The notes: generated by a model from the letters alone, not told the origin. Shown: positions 34,770 to 47,233, counted from the stretch's first letter. The stretch: 64,000 nt of DNA from Phycisphaeraceae bacterium (GCA_015709595.1 CP054178.1:2733205-2797204); one strand, 5' to 3'. Numbers and translations: made by a program.

Positions 34770-37700
34770 TCACAACTCCGGCGCGAAACCCCGCCGCATC
34801 GTGTTCTCGCAGATGGCGCGCGGCTCGACGAAGTGGAGCAGGTAGTCCTTGCCGCCCGCCTTGGAGCCGACGCCGGACATGCCGAAGCCGCCGAAGGGCT
34901 GGCGGCCGACCAGCGCGCCGGTGATGCCGCGGTTGAGGTAGAGGTTGCCCACGCGGAACTCGCGGCGGGCGCGCTCCAGGTGCGAGGGCTTGCGCGAGAA
35001 CACGCCGCCCGTGAGCTTGTACGGCGTGCCGTTGGCCACCGCGAGGGCTTCATCGAAGTCCTTCACCTTGATGACGGCGAGGACGGGGCCGAAGATCTCC
35101 TCCTGCGCCAGCCGGTGTTCGGGCCGGATGCCGGAGAAGATGTGCGGGCCGACGAAGGAGTGCTGACGGCTGATGGCTGATGGCTGATGGCTTCCGTCTC
35201 CCCCATACTCCATCGCCAGTTCGAGCTTCCCTTCCCGCCGGCCGATCTCGATGTACGAGCGGATCTTCCGCGCGGCTTCTTCATCGATGACGGGGCCGAT
35301 GTCGGTGCCGGGGTCGCGCGGGTCGCCGATGACCAGGGCGCGGGTGGACTCGACCAGCCGGTGCAGGAACGTGTCGTGGGCGGACTCGACCACGATGACG
35401 CGCGAGCAGGCGGAGCACTTCTGCCCCTGGAAGCCGAAGGCCGACTGCCGCACGCCGAGCACGGCTTCATCCAGGTCGGCGGAGGCGTCGATGATGATGG
35501 CGTTCTTGCCGCCCATCTCGCAGACGACCTTCTTGACGTGGAGTTGCTCGTCGGGGGTGACGCCGGCGGCCTGGATGATGTCGAGCCCGACGGCCTTGGA
35601 GCCGGTGAAGGCGATGAGGGCGACCCCCGGATGGCGCACGAGGGCGGCGCCGACGGTTTCGCCCTGGCCGGGAAGGAAGTGGAGGATGTCGTGGGGTGAA
35701 GTTCCGAGTTCCGGGTTCCGGGTTCCGAGGGCCTGCCAGAGAATCTCGCAGAGAATCTTGGCGATGCCGGGCGTCTGCTCGGCGGGCTTCACGATGACGG
35801 TGTTGCCCGTGACGAGGGCGGCGACGGTCATGCCGGCGCAGATCGCCAGCGGGAAGTTCCAGGGTGAGATGACCACGGCCACGCCGCGCGGCTGGTGGAA
35901 GGTCTGGTCGAGTTCGCCCACGAAGCGGCCCAGGCGTTCGGCGTCGAAGAGCGAGGGCGCAAGGCGGGCGTAGTACTCGCAGAAGTCGATGGCCTCGCAG
36001 ACATCCGCATCCGCCTCGCGCCAGGTCTTGCCCGATTCCTTGATGATGATGCCGGCCAGTTCATCGCGGCGGGAGCGCATGAGCTGCGCGGCGCGGATGA
36101 GGACATCGGCGCGAAGTCGGGGGTCGGCGTCCCGCCAGGCGGGAAAGGCGGACTGGGCCCGGGCGACGGCGGCCTTGGCCTGCTCAATGGTGGAGTCGTT
36201 CTTGACAACGGGCACAGAGGCCCGCTCCACGGCCTCGCGGAAGCGGGCGCGGCTGGTTTCCTTCGAGAAGTCGCGCAGGGGCTCGGTGAAGAACGGCCGC
36301 TCGTCGCCCACGCCCCTGGCGGCGGGGGAGAGGGCGTGACGCTCGGGGGCGCGCTCGATGCGCTCGATGCCGGGGTCGCTGGCGAAGCGGCGGTGGGGCG
36401 AGGCGAGCAGCGTCTCGGGCGAGGCCTGATCCATGAAGCCGGCCTTGAGCCACGATTCGTTGCTGGTGTTCTCCAGCAGGCGGCGGACGAGATACGCCAT
36501 GCCGGGGATCATCTCGCCCACGGGCACGTACTCGCGCACGCGCAGGGAGCGTCCGGCGAAGTCGAGGGCGGCCAGCTTCAACTGGTCCGCCATGCCGTGC
36601 AGCATCTGCAGTTCAATGGCGCTGTCGGGCAGACCCTGTTTTTCCACCATCGCCAGCGTGGCCGCGATGGAGCGCGCGTTATGCGAGCCGAGCGCGAGTT
36701 TGACGCCGCCTTCGCCCCTGGTGCGCGGCGTGGAGGCGACGAAGAGCGACGCCATGCGCTCGAAGCAGGCGTCGGTGTCGATCTTGCGGCTCCACACGGG
36801 GACGGGCCAGCCCTGCTGCTCGGCGTGGATGGTTTCGTAGTCCCAGTACGCGCCCTTCACCAGCCGCACGGTCACCTGGCGTCCGGTGCGCTTGGACCAG
36901 TCGATGATGCGGCGGGCGTCGTCCTCGCCGCTGCGCAGGTACGCCTGCATGGCGAGGCCGGCCTGGAAGTCGACCTTCTCGCAGCATCGCATGAAGAGTT
37001 CGAGCGTCAGGTCCTTGAGGGCGAACTGCTCCATGTCGAAGTTGATGAAGACGTGGTTCTTCCTCGCCGCTTCGAGCACGGGGACGAGCGTGTCCATCAG
37101 TCCGCGGATGGAGCCCTCGAAGGCGATGGGGTCGGTGCGGGCGTAGAGCGAGGAAATCTTGATGGAGACGTTGACGCGCGGGATGGGGCCGAGGTGGTCG
37201 GTCTCCAGCCGGGGGTTGGCGGGCCACTCGGCCACGGTGGCGGGCAGATTGCCGATCAGGTCGAGGTACTTGTCGCGGTAGGCGAGGGCCTCTTCATCGC
37301 TGACGCACGCCTCGCCCAGCAGGTCCACGGAGAAGGCGATGCCGTCCTTCCAGAGCTTCTTCAGTTGCGGCAGGGCGCTGGCGGCGTCGGTGCCGGCGAT
37401 GAAGCGCTCCGCCATGCCGGTGATCTGACTGGAGACCGTCTTGGTCATCAGCCCCTTGGCCAGCCCGCCGACCTTGAGTCCTGTGGCCAGGAATGGCGGC
37501 GGCGTGACGCCGGGCTGCGTGAGGTAATCGACCAGGTGATCGTGAACCTGCTCCGGCGTGCGCAGGGCGGGGAAGGCGTCCACGAAGCGGAACAACTGGA
37601 TCTTGAAGTTCCGGTCCTTCATGGCCCAGTCCATGAGTTTGTCGGACCAGAAGGCCGCGGAGAAGAAGCCGGAGCGGTTGTCCCGCGCCGCTTCGAGCAG

Positions 37701-37847
37701 TTGCGTGCCGATGGCGATGGCGCGCTGTTCCAGGGCCGGATCGGCGGGTGGGATGGGCGAGCCGGCGTCGCCCTCGGCGGGGGGGGATTCCACCTGGCGT
37801 TTGACCTCGGTGGCGGCCGGGGACTTCGACTTGAAGAACAGAGCCAT
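34770..37847 (-). CDS. putA: Bifunctional proline dehydrogenase / glutamate-semialdehyde dehydrogenase
   Basis: A 1025-residue enzyme that oxidises proline to glutamate in two steps. The FAD-dependent barrel covers about residues 80-470 (NVSIKISSLYAR, NFDMEQFALKDL, TVRLVKGAYWDYE, HGMADQL, REYVPVGEMIPGMAYLVRR). The NAD-dependent aldehyde dehydrogenase covers about 510-1010 (VVISPWNFPLAI, catalytic Glu in CEMGGKNA, catalytic Cys in GQKCSACSR, EEIFGPVLAV). There is no N-terminal DNA-binding domain, so it should not repress its own gene. Two short insertions at loops of the dehydrogenase come from heptanucleotide repeats. A TATACT box lies about 45 nt before the ATG. Confidence 0.95.
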   Translation of the reverse strand: MALFFKSKSPAATEVKRQVESPPAEGDAGSPIPPADPALEQRAIAIGTQLLEAARDNRSGFFSAAFWSDKLMDWAMKDRNFKIQLFRFVDAFPALRTPEQVHDHLVDYLTQPGVTPPPFLATGLKVGGLAKGLMTKTVSSQITGMAERFIAGTDAASALPQLKKLWKDGIAFSVDLLGEACVSDEEALAYRDKYLDLIGNLPATVAEWPANPRLETDHLGPIPRVNVSIKISSLYARTDPIAFEGSIRGLMDTLVPVLEAARKNHVFINFDMEQFALKDLTLELFMRCCEKVDFQAGLAMQAYLRSGEDDARRIIDWSKRTGRQVTVRLVKGAYWDYETIHAEQQGWPVPVWSRKIDTDACFERMASLFVASTPRTRGEGGVKLALGSHNARSIAATLAMVEKQGLPDSAIELQMLHGMADQLKLAALDFAGRSLRVREYVPVGEMIPGMAYLVRRLLENTSNESWLKAGFMDQASPETLLASPHRRFASDPGIERIERAPERHALSPAARGVGDERPFFTEPLRDFSKETSRARFREAVERASVPVVKNDSTIEQAKAAVARAQSAFPAWRDADPRLRADVLIRAAQLMRSRRDELAGIIIKESGKTWREADADVCEAIDFCEYYARLAPSLFDAERLGRFVGELDQTFHQPRGVAVVISPWNFPLAICAGMTVAALVTGNTVIVKPAEQTPGIAKILCEILWQALGTRNPELGTSPHDILHFLPGQGETVGAALVRHPGVALIAFTGSKAVGLDIIQAAGVTPDEQLHVKKVVCEMGGKNAIIIDASADLDEAVLGVRQSAFGFQGQKCSACSRVIVVESAHDTFLHRLVESTRALVIGDPRDPGTDIGPVIDEEAARKIRSYIEIGRREGKLELAMEYGGDGSHQPSAISRQHSFVGPHIFSGIRPEHRLAQEEIFGPVLAVIKVKDFDEALAVANGTPYKLTGGVFSRKPSHLERARREFRVGNLYLNRGITGALVGRQPFGGFGMSGVGSKAGGKDYLLHFVEPRAICENTMRRGFAPEL
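35161..35190. repeat. Heptanucleotide repeat (GGCTGAT)n inside putA
   Basis: Three to four copies of GGCTGAT lie in frame within the dehydrogenase domain and code the insertion SHQPSAISRQHS on the minus strand, just before the FVGPHIF strand. Homologues have no such insert there by my recollection of the family. Confidence 0.7.
35706..35729. repeat. Heptanucleotide repeat (GGTTCCG)n inside putA
   Basis: Same 24-nt string as in paaB at 2231-2254. On the minus strand it codes GTRNPELGTS, inserted between a helix (ILCEILWQAL) and the next strand (DILHFLPGQG) of the aldehyde dehydrogenase domain. Confidence 0.75.
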
Positions 37848-38060
37848 GCGGCGTCGGAACCTTCCCTGGGAGGCGAGGGGACGATGGGCCGGAAGTATAG
37901 ACGGCTCTCAAGGCGATTCGGACCGTGCGACGACCGTGATTCGGGCCAGCCGCGGCGCTGACGATTGTCCCGGGACGGCGTGACGCGGCGACGCAGCCGA
38001 CACTATGATGCCCGCGTCGAGTTCGTTCCGTTCTTCACGCGTTGCCGATGGGAACCGCCC

Positions 38061-39614
38061 ATGACGATGACCGCCGCCCCCTCCACGCTCGCCGCATCGA
38101 CCCATGCCGCCTATGGCGAACTGCTCTCGCTTGTTCGTGAGGCGAAACTGCTGGCCTCCACCGCCCAGCTGCTGGGATGGGACCAGGAGACCATGATGCC
38201 CGAGGGCGGCGTGGAGTTCCGATCCCGGCAGCTGGCCCAGCTGGCCCGCATGGCGCACGATCTGGCGGTCAACCCCCGCATCGGCGAACTGCTGGCCGAA
38301 TGCGAGGCGGATGACGACCTGACCGGCGATCCTGACTCGGACACCGCCGCCAACCTGCGGGAGATCCGGCGCGACTACGACCGGGAGACCAAGCTGCCCG
38401 CCTCGCTGGTGGAGGAGATCGCGCGAACCGCCAGCGTGGCCCAGCACGAGTGGGCCGAGGCCCGCAAGCGGTCGGAGTTCGGCCGCTTCCGCCCCTGGCT
38501 GGAGAAAATCACCGGGCTGATGCGTCAGAAGGCCGAGTGCCTGGGCTGGGCCAAGGGCGGGGAGCCGTGGGACGCGCTGGCGGACGAGTACGAGCCGGGC
38601 ATGACCGGCGCGGGCATCGAGAAGCTGTTCGCCCCGCTGCGGACGCGGCTGACCAACCTGCTGGATCAGATTCTCGGTTCGAAGCGCCCGCCCTCGAACG
38701 CCTTCAACGAGTTCCGGCTTCCCATCGACCAGCAGATGCGCTTCTGCCGCTTCGTGGCTGATTCGATCGGCTTCGACTTTCACCGCGGGCGGCTGGACAC
38801 GTCCACGCATCCCTTCTGCTCGGGCACGCACTGCAACGACATCCGGCTGACCACGCGCTTCAACGAAACGTGCGTCAACGACGCCCTCGGCTCCAGCATG
38901 CACGAGTGCGGGCACGGCATCTACGAGCAGGGGCTGATGTTCGAGCACGTGGGCACGCCGCTGGGCGAGTCGGTGTCGCTGGGCATTCACGAAAGCCAGA
39001 GCCGCATGTGGGAGAACCAGGTGGGTCGCAGCCGGGCGTTCTGGTCGTGGGTCAGGCCCTTTCTGCCGGCGTTCTTCGGCGAGGGCGTGCGTCGATTCTC
39101 GCTGGATGAACTCTACGGGGCGGCCAATATCGTCGAGCCCGGCTTCATCCGCGTCGAGGCCGACGAGGCCACGTACAACATGCACATCATGATCCGCTTC
39201 GAGATCGAACGGGCTCTGCTCAAGGGATCGCTGGCCGTGGCGGACATTCCGGGCGTGTGGAACGCGAAGTACAAGGAATATCTGCGGCTGGATGTGCCGG
39301 ACGACCGCCGCGGCTGCCTGCAGGACATCCACTGGTCGATGGCCTCGATGGGCTACTTCCCCACATACACGCTGGGCAACCTGTACGCGGCGCAGCTGTT
39401 CGAGAAGGCGCTGCAGGACATGCCGGACCTGTCGAAGCAGTTCGAGCGGGGCGAGTTCGGCGGACTGAAGACGTGGCTCAATGAGAAGATTCACCGGCAT
39501 GGACGCCGGTATCTGCCGGGACGACTGTGCGAGGTGGTGACGGGCAGGCCGCTGAGCGCCGACCCGCTGCTTCGGCACCTGGAGGGGAAGCTCAAGCCGA
39601 TCTACGGGCTGTGA
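38061..39614 (+). CDS. Metallocarboxypeptidase Taq (peptidase family M32)
   Basis: A 517-residue zinc carboxypeptidase of the usual length (about 500). The zinc motif is HECGH in SSMHECGHGIYEQG near residue 278. HPFCSGTHCNDIRLTTRF lies before it, and HESQSRMWENQVGRS near residue 312 supplies the third ligand region. The N-terminal helices include AQLLGWDQETMMP. It removes C-terminal residues from peptides in the cytoplasm. There is no signal peptide. The ATG at MTMTAAPS was chosen since the 32 upstream codons are unlike a protein and include a TATGAT box 50 nt upstream. It is divergent from putA. Confidence 0.92.
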   Translation: MTMTAAPSTLAASTHAAYGELLSLVREAKLLASTAQLLGWDQETMMPEGGVEFRSRQLAQLARMAHDLAVNPRIGELLAECEADDDLTGDPDSDTAANLREIRRDYDRETKLPASLVEEIARTASVAQHEWAEARKRSEFGRFRPWLEKITGLMRQKAECLGWAKGGEPWDALADEYEPGMTGAGIEKLFAPLRTRLTNLLDQILGSKRPPSNAFNEFRLPIDQQMRFCRFVADSIGFDFHRGRLDTSTHPFCSGTHCNDIRLTTRFNETCVNDALGSSMHECGHGIYEQGLMFEHVGTPLGESVSLGIHESQSRMWENQVGRSRAFWSWVRPFLPAFFGEGVRRFSLDELYGAANIVEPGFIRVEADEATYNMHIMIRFEIERALLKGSLAVADIPGVWNAKYKEYLRLDVPDDRRGCLQDIHWSMASMGYFPTYTLGNLYAAQLFEKALQDMPDLSKQFERGEFGGLKTWLNEKIHRHGRRYLPGRLCEVVTGRPLSADPLLRHLEGKLKPIYGL

Positions 39615-39656
39615 GCGCGGCGCAACCGTGACATGTGGTTCGGCTCGACGTTCGCG

Positions 39657-40709
39657 TCACCTGGTCTGGATCAGGCGGGCGCGAGTCCACTTCACAATCG
39701 CCTCCATGATCTCATTCGTCACGGGGCCGGTGAAGCCGGGTGAATCCATAGTTTCGGCCGGCTTGAGGTTGTGGCTCGTTCTGGGTGCGATGACCAGCTC
39801 CACGGGCCAGCCGCCTTCACGTTTCTCCAGGGCTTCCTTCAGCCGCGGCGCATCGCGCTCGGCGGAAATCTGCGCGTCGTGCTCGCCGTTGATGACGATC
39901 GCCGGGCCGCGAACCCTGGCGGAGAGGGTCAGCGGATCAACCGTGAAGTAGGCATGCAGCAGTTTCACCGTGGAGGGGTTGAAGAGCGTTCGCAGCGTCG
40001 GGGGCACGCTGGCGGTGAGCTCCCCCTTGTCGCGCACCTCGGCGATGGCCTCCTCCAGCGCGCCGAGGTACTTCGACCTGGCTTCGTCGCTGATGCCCGA
40101 TCGATCGACTTGGCGGCTGATCTGTTCGCGCAGCACGATGTCGAGCGTTCGCCCCGCCGTGCCGCACAGGATCAGTCCGGCGGGCGGGTTGGGTTCATCG
40201 GCCAGGTCATACGCGACGTTGAGGGCGAGCAGGCCGCCCTCGCTGTGGCCGAGAATTGCAACGCGGGCGGCATCGGTGGCCTCGTGGTCGCGCAGGTAGA
40301 CGAACGCCGCGGAGGCGTCGCCCACGAATGGAGGCCAGGCGAAGTAGTCGGCGATGGCGGCCATGTCCTTGGGCCAGTGCGCGGCGTAGCGCAGCACCGC
40401 CCGCTTGTCGAAGCGCAGCGAGGCGACGCCTTCCTTCGCCAGGCGCTCCGCGATCTGCCTGAGCAGGTCCGTGATGATCGCCGGTCGCTGGTTGCCGTCG
40501 CGGTCCGTCGGGCCGGAGCCGGGCAGGAGCAGCACCGCCGGTGCCGGGTGCTCGGCGCTCGCGCCGGGCGGCAGCAGCAGCGTGCCGTGCAGCACCAGGT
40601 CGCCGTGACCCTTGAACGTCACATCGCTGGCGACCGGCTCATCGGCGCGGGCGGCGCCGGTCAACGCCAGCGCGGCAATGAGGACGTGAAAGGAATGAAT
40701 CGCTCGCAT
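39657..40709 (-). CDS. Exported alpha/beta hydrolase
   Basis: A 350-residue hydrolase with a cleavable signal peptide (residues 1-22, LIAALALTGAARA). The fold is the esterase/dipeptidyl-hydrolase-like type: AVLLLPGSGPTDRDGN forms the oxyanion region, ILGHSEGG near residue 153 is the nucleophile elbow, VINGEHDAQI near residue 275 holds the Asp and ATSHN-like RTSHNLKP near residue 315 the His. The triad is complete. The substrate is unknown; related proteins are annotated as acyl-CoA thioesterases or esterases. It is convergent with the M32 peptidase and downstream of nothing obvious. Confidence 0.85.
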   Translation of the reverse strand: MRAIHSFHVLIAALALTGAARADEPVASDVTFKGHGDLVLHGTLLLPPGASAEHPAPAVLLLPGSGPTDRDGNQRPAIITDLLRQIAERLAKEGVASLRFDKRAVLRYAAHWPKDMAAIADYFAWPPFVGDASAAFVYLRDHEATDAARVAILGHSEGGLLALNVAYDLADEPNPPAGLILCGTAGRTLDIVLREQISRQVDRSGISDEARSKYLGALEEAIAEVRDKGELTASVPPTLRTLFNPSTVKLLHAYFTVDPLTLSARVRGPAIVINGEHDAQISAERDAPRLKEALEKREGGWPVELVIAPRTSHNLKPAETMDSPGFTGPVTNEIMEAIVKWTRARLIQTR

Positions 40710-40796
40710 GGCGACTGGTTCCGATTCGGCGTGGGGGTCTTTCGCGCCTCGCGCCGACCCGACCGCGCGGGACGGCGTCAGGCATGTTCGTGACGA

Positions 40797-43553
<2,757 letters not shown>

Positions 43554-43576
43554 TCAGCCGCCGCCCCAGCGTGAGG

Positions 43577-44326
43577 ATGTCGTCCGTGCCCAGGTCTACG
43601 CCGCACCCTGAAAACGTGTCATTGCTGGACGCCGCGCTGCTGGGCCGCCGGAGTTTTCTGCTGCTGGGGCTGGCCACGGTGGCGGCGGGCTGCTCGCAGA
43701 ACCGGGTGACCAGCGCGCTGCCGGGCATTCCCTGGCCGGAGCACCGACCCCAGCCGCTGCCGTCCCCGGCGGCCACCGGCGGTCCGGCTCCCTCGACCGG
43801 GGCGCCCGTGGCTCCATCCATGCCGGGGGTGCTGGCGCGGTCCGCCTGGGCCAAGGGTGCGCCGGACGCTCGCAATCTCAACCCCATGGCCCCGGTGCGA
43901 TACATCACCATCCACCACGATGGCATGAGCGTGTTCAGCGCCACCAGTCAGGAAGCCGCCGCCCAGCGCATTGAACTGATCCGTCAGTCGCACCGCAACA
44001 AGCGATGGGGCGACATCGGGTACCACTTCGTGGTGGATCGCGCCGGTCGCGTGTGGGAAGCCAGGCCGCTCACCTATCAGGGCGCGCATGTTAGCGGGCA
44101 CAACGAGGGCAACATCGGCGTGCTGGCTCTGGGCAACTTCGACCAGCAGTCGCCCACCGATGCCCAGGTGGGGGGGGTTCACGCCCACGTCAGCGTACTG
44201 ATGCGCCAGTTCGGCGTGCCCGCCTCGCGCGTGCGCACCCATCAGGAATGGGCCGCCACCGCCTGTCCGGGACGGGCGATGCAGGCCCAGGTCGCACGTC
44301 TGCGCCACAACGGCCTGCTGGCGTGA
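43577..44326 (+). CDS. Peptidoglycan-recognition-type amidase, probable lipoprotein
   Basis: A 249-residue protein. The N-terminus has LGRRSFLLLGLATVAAGC, a twin-Arg-like signal with lipobox (Cys near residue 38), so it is probably a membrane-anchored lipoprotein. A Pro-rich linker of about 45 residues follows. The amidase_2/PGRP domain covers about 95-249: ITIHHDGM with the first zinc His, GYHFVVDRAGRVWEARP, HNEGNIGVLALGNF and TACPGRAMQ at the end. It should cut the N-acetylmuramoyl-L-alanine bond in peptidoglycan. Start uncertain; an in-frame GTG lies two codons earlier and no clear Shine-Dalgarno is present. Confidence 0.85.
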   Translation: MSSVPRSTPHPENVSLLDAALLGRRSFLLLGLATVAAGCSQNRVTSALPGIPWPEHRPQPLPSPAATGGPAPSTGAPVAPSMPGVLARSAWAKGAPDARNLNPMAPVRYITIHHDGMSVFSATSQEAAAQRIELIRQSHRNKRWGDIGYHFVVDRAGRVWEARPLTYQGAHVSGHNEGNIGVLALGNFDQQSPTDAQVGGVHAHVSVLMRQFGVPASRVRTHQEWAATACPGRAMQAQVARLRHNGLLA

Positions 44327-44521
44327 GCGACGCATGACGCCCCGCTCCTTCGGGAGGTGCCGGGGTGAGTCCTGGCTCGTACTCGCAGGTGAGCGGGCGC
44401 CGCCGGGTTCCGGTGTTCGGTTTTGATTCCGCTCGAGTCGGAACCATGCGCCAGGCGTGGGTCGGAATGCGCCGTCAGCTGGATTGATCGCGTCGGCCCG
44501 GCGCGCGAAGGTGCGTGGGCT

Positions 44522-44549
44522 TTGACCTTTTGGCCCCTTCCGCTACCTT
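44522..44549 (+). promoter_or_regulatory. Sigma-70-type promoter for pheT
   Basis: TTGACC, a 16-nt spacer and TACCTT, the latter ending 9 nt before the pheT ATG. The 5' leader would be only 2-4 nt and lacks a Shine-Dalgarno. There is no room for an attenuator or T-box. Confidence 0.5.
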
Positions 44550-44558
44550 TCTCGTTCC

Positions 44559-46631
44559 ATGCTCGCCAGTTGCCGCTGGATCAATGATGCTCTCGACCGG
44601 CCCGTCGCGCCCGACGAGCAGGCCGAGCGTCTCACGATGTCAGGGTTCCCCATCGAGGCGCGGCACGACTTCGTCCATGACGACGGCTTCAAGGATGTGG
44701 TGCTGGATGTCGAACTGACCTCCAACCGGGGAGACTGTCTGTGTCATCTGGGGCTGGCGCGCGAGATCGCGGCGTCGGCGGGTCGCACCCTGAAGCCGCC
44801 GGCGCCGGTCAACAAAGCGACGGGGCCCGCGGCGTCAACGATCATCCGCGTGACCAATCAGGAGAAGTCGCGCTGTCCGCTCTACACCGCCCGCATCATC
44901 CGCGGCGTGAAGGTCGGTCCCTCGCCGGCATGGCTGGCGTCCCGGCTGCGGGCCATCGGCCAGATTCCGCGCAACAACATCGTCGATGCCACCAACTTCG
45001 TCCTCTTCGAACTGGGGCAGCCCACGCATGTCTTCGACCTGTCGAAGATTCGCGGCGGCGAGATCATCATCCGCATGGCGCGGAAGGACGAGTCCTTCCT
45101 GCCGATCGGCGAGGGAGAGAAAGAGCTGCGGCTCAAGGGCAATGAACTGGCCATCGCCGACGTCCAAGGCGTGGTCGCGCTGGGCGGCGTGAAGGGCGGG
45201 GCACTGAGCGCGGTGACCAGCGCGACGACGGACCTGCTCATCGAAGCCGCCACCTTCGACCCCGGCGCGGTGCGTCTGGCCAATCGCCAGTGGCGCGTCG
45301 AAAGCGCCTCGGCGTATCGCTACGAGCGAGGCGTGCATCCCGCGCAGGTCAACCCCGCCGCTGATCGGTTGGTGCAACTTATCCTGGAACTGGCGGGCGG
45401 CACGCTGTGCGAGGGCGTGGTGAGCGACGGGGCGCCGCTTCCCACGTCGGAGCCGATTCCCATCCGGCCCGATCGCGCCCGCGCGGTGCTGGGCATTCCG
45501 GTGGATGACGCGACGATCGAATCCGCGCTGCAACGGCTGGGATTCTCGCCCGTGAAGCATGGCGATCGGTTCCTCTGCGCCGCGCCGCCGCATCGCACGG
45601 ACATCGAGCGTGAGGCGGACCTGATCGAGGAAGTGCTGCGGATGGTGGGGACTGATCGCATTCCCGTGGCGGACACGATGCCGATCCGCGTGACGCCTCC
45701 CCAGCCGCGCGAGGCGGGGCGGCGGGCGCTGTGCAACGAACTGGCGGCGCTGGGATTCGTCGAGACGGTGACGCACTCGCTGATCGACGACAAGTCGGCC
45801 CGGGCGTTCCTTTCGCCGGGCGAGTTGGAGCTGCGGGTGGATGACGAGCGGGCGCGGGCCGAGCCGATCCTGCGTCCGTCCATTGTGCCGTCGCTGCTGC
45901 GCGTGCGGGCGATCAATCAGGATCGCGGTGTGCGTTCGCTTCGGCTGTTCGAACTGGCGGCAACGTTCGCGGCGTCGTCCGGGGTCGGCCCATCGCACCG
46001 CGAGACCCGCCGTCTGGGCCTGCTGGCGGACGTGGATGACCTGTCGCTGGGGCTGCGTCCCCTGCGCGGGGCGATCGAGCGGCTGGCGCACCTGCTGGCG
46101 GGGCGGCATGCGCGGCTGGAGGTGCGGCCCTGCGACGCGGGCGGCGCGACGCCGTCATGGCTCCAGCCGGGGGCGGCGGCCGCGCTGGCGCTCGACGGCG
46201 CACCCCTGGGATGGTTCGGCGTCCTGACGCCGGTCGTGACCCGGCACGTCGGACTCGAAGGCACGTTCGCCGCGGCGGAACTTGACGTGAGCGCGCTGCT
46301 CGATCGCTATCCGCCCCAGGCGCGCGTGGAGCCCATGCCGGCGTTTCCCGCCATCGAGCGCGACGTTTCCGCCATTGTGTCCGAAGCCACGACCTGGGAC
46401 GCCATTCGGGCGCAGGTCGAGGGACTCGCCCTCTCCATGCTGGAGGGCGTGGAGTTCATCACGGCCTTCCGGGGCAAGCCGATCGAGAAGGGGCGCAAGT
46501 CAGTCACGCTGCGGCTGCGTTTTCGCGCGGCGGATCGCACGCTGAAGCACGAGGAAGTCGATCCGCAGGTGGAGGCGACGGTCGCCGCGCTGTGTGATGG
46601 GCTTGGGGCGGTCATTCGGGCGGGGTCGTAA
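44559..46631 (+). CDS. pheT: Phenylalanyl-tRNA synthetase beta subunit lacking the N-terminal tRNA-binding domain
   Basis: A 690-residue subunit, about 100 shorter than most bacterial PheT. Residues 1-48 are the usual N-terminus, but then the sequence goes straight to VVLDVELTSNRGDCLCHLGLAREIA; the EMAP-II-like tRNA-binding (B2) module that normally lies between is absent. The B3/B4 region (RNNIVDATNFVLFELGQPTH, FDLSKI), B5 (RPDRARAVLGIPVD, PPHRTDIEREADLIEEVLR), the catalytic-like core and the C-terminal anticodon-binding fold (PAFPAIERDVSAIVSE) are present. pheS is not adjacent. The next gene begins inside its stop codon (TAATG). Confidence 0.9.
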   Translation: MLASCRWINDALDRPVAPDEQAERLTMSGFPIEARHDFVHDDGFKDVVLDVELTSNRGDCLCHLGLAREIAASAGRTLKPPAPVNKATGPAASTIIRVTNQEKSRCPLYTARIIRGVKVGPSPAWLASRLRAIGQIPRNNIVDATNFVLFELGQPTHVFDLSKIRGGEIIIRMARKDESFLPIGEGEKELRLKGNELAIADVQGVVALGGVKGGALSAVTSATTDLLIEAATFDPGAVRLANRQWRVESASAYRYERGVHPAQVNPAADRLVQLILELAGGTLCEGVVSDGAPLPTSEPIPIRPDRARAVLGIPVDDATIESALQRLGFSPVKHGDRFLCAAPPHRTDIEREADLIEEVLRMVGTDRIPVADTMPIRVTPPQPREAGRRALCNELAALGFVETVTHSLIDDKSARAFLSPGELELRVDDERARAEPILRPSIVPSLLRVRAINQDRGVRSLRLFELAATFAASSGVGPSHRETRRLGLLADVDDLSLGLRPLRGAIERLAHLLAGRHARLEVRPCDAGGATPSWLQPGAAAALALDGAPLGWFGVLTPVVTRHVGLEGTFAAAELDVSALLDRYPPQARVEPMPAFPAIERDVSAIVSEATTWDAIRAQVEGLALSMLEGVEFITAFRGKPIEKGRKSVTLRLRFRAADRTLKHEEVDPQVEATVAALCDGLGAVIRAGS

Positions 46632-47233
46632 TGCTGGCCAGTGAGCGGCTCTCGGACATTCTGCAGTCGCTGGCGTCCAGGTCGCCCACGCCCGGCGGCG
46701 GCGCCGTGGCGGCCGTCACGCTCGGACTGGCGGCGGGACTGGCGTCGATGGTCGTCGAGTACTCGCGCGGCAAGAAGAAACTTGCCGAATACGCTCCGCT
46801 CCATGATGAGGCGCTGGCGGCGCTGACCGAGACGCGGCAGTTGTCGCTGACGCTCGCCGACAGGGATGCCGCCGCGTACCACGAACTGAACGCCTTGCAG
46901 AAGCTGCCGGAGGACGATCCGACCCGCGTCGCCGCGTGGCACGGCGCGGTGGACCGGGCCATCGACGTTCCCAGCCGCGTTCTTGTCAGGTCGCTGGACG
47001 TGCTGGACTGGTGCGACCGCCTGGTCGGGAAGTCCAACGAGTACCTGCGAAGCGATCTGGCCATCGCGGCGGTGCTGGCGGAAGCGGCGGCGGCCTCGGC
47101 GGCGTGGAATGTGCGCATCAATCTGCCCCTCCTCAGCGACGGGACGCGACGATCGCTGCTGGAGCAATCGCTGGACGCGCAACTCCCCGCCGCCCGCGCG
47201 CTGCGCGACCGCATCGAGCAGGCGTGCCGCTGA
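46631..47233 (+). CDS. Cyclodeaminase/cyclohydrolase family protein (FchA-like)
   Basis: A 200-residue helical protein of the formiminotransferase-cyclodeaminase fold. SPTPGGGAVAAVTLGLAAGL at the N-terminus is the family's folate-binding signature, and DRDAAAYHELNAL near residue 77 and VDRAIDVPSRVLV near residue 105 fit. Members deaminate 5-formimino-tetrahydrofolate or act as methenyl-tetrahydrofolate cyclohydrolase. The gene overlaps pheT by one base. No formiminotransferase domain or glutamate fermentation genes are present, so a cyclohydrolase role in one-carbon metabolism is the better guess. Confidence 0.85.
   Translation: MLASERLSDILQSLASRSPTPGGGAVAAVTLGLAAGLASMVVEYSRGKKKLAEYAPLHDEALAALTETRQLSLTLADRDAAAYHELNALQKLPEDDPTRVAAWHGAVDRAIDVPSRVLVRSLDVLDWCDRLVGKSNEYLRSDLAIAAVLAEAAAASAAWNVRINLPLLSDGTRRSLLEQSLDAQLPAARALRDRIEQACR

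Noticed and set aside
34266-35180. A 304-codon plus-strand frame reaching into putA
   Set aside because: Only its first third is protein-like; the rest is spacer repeat and putA antisense. Treated as an interrupted small gene.
44327-44558. T-box or phenylalanine attenuator before pheT
   Set aside because: No tRNA-like specifier stem or GGTGG-type bulge is visible and the promoter lies directly at the ATG.
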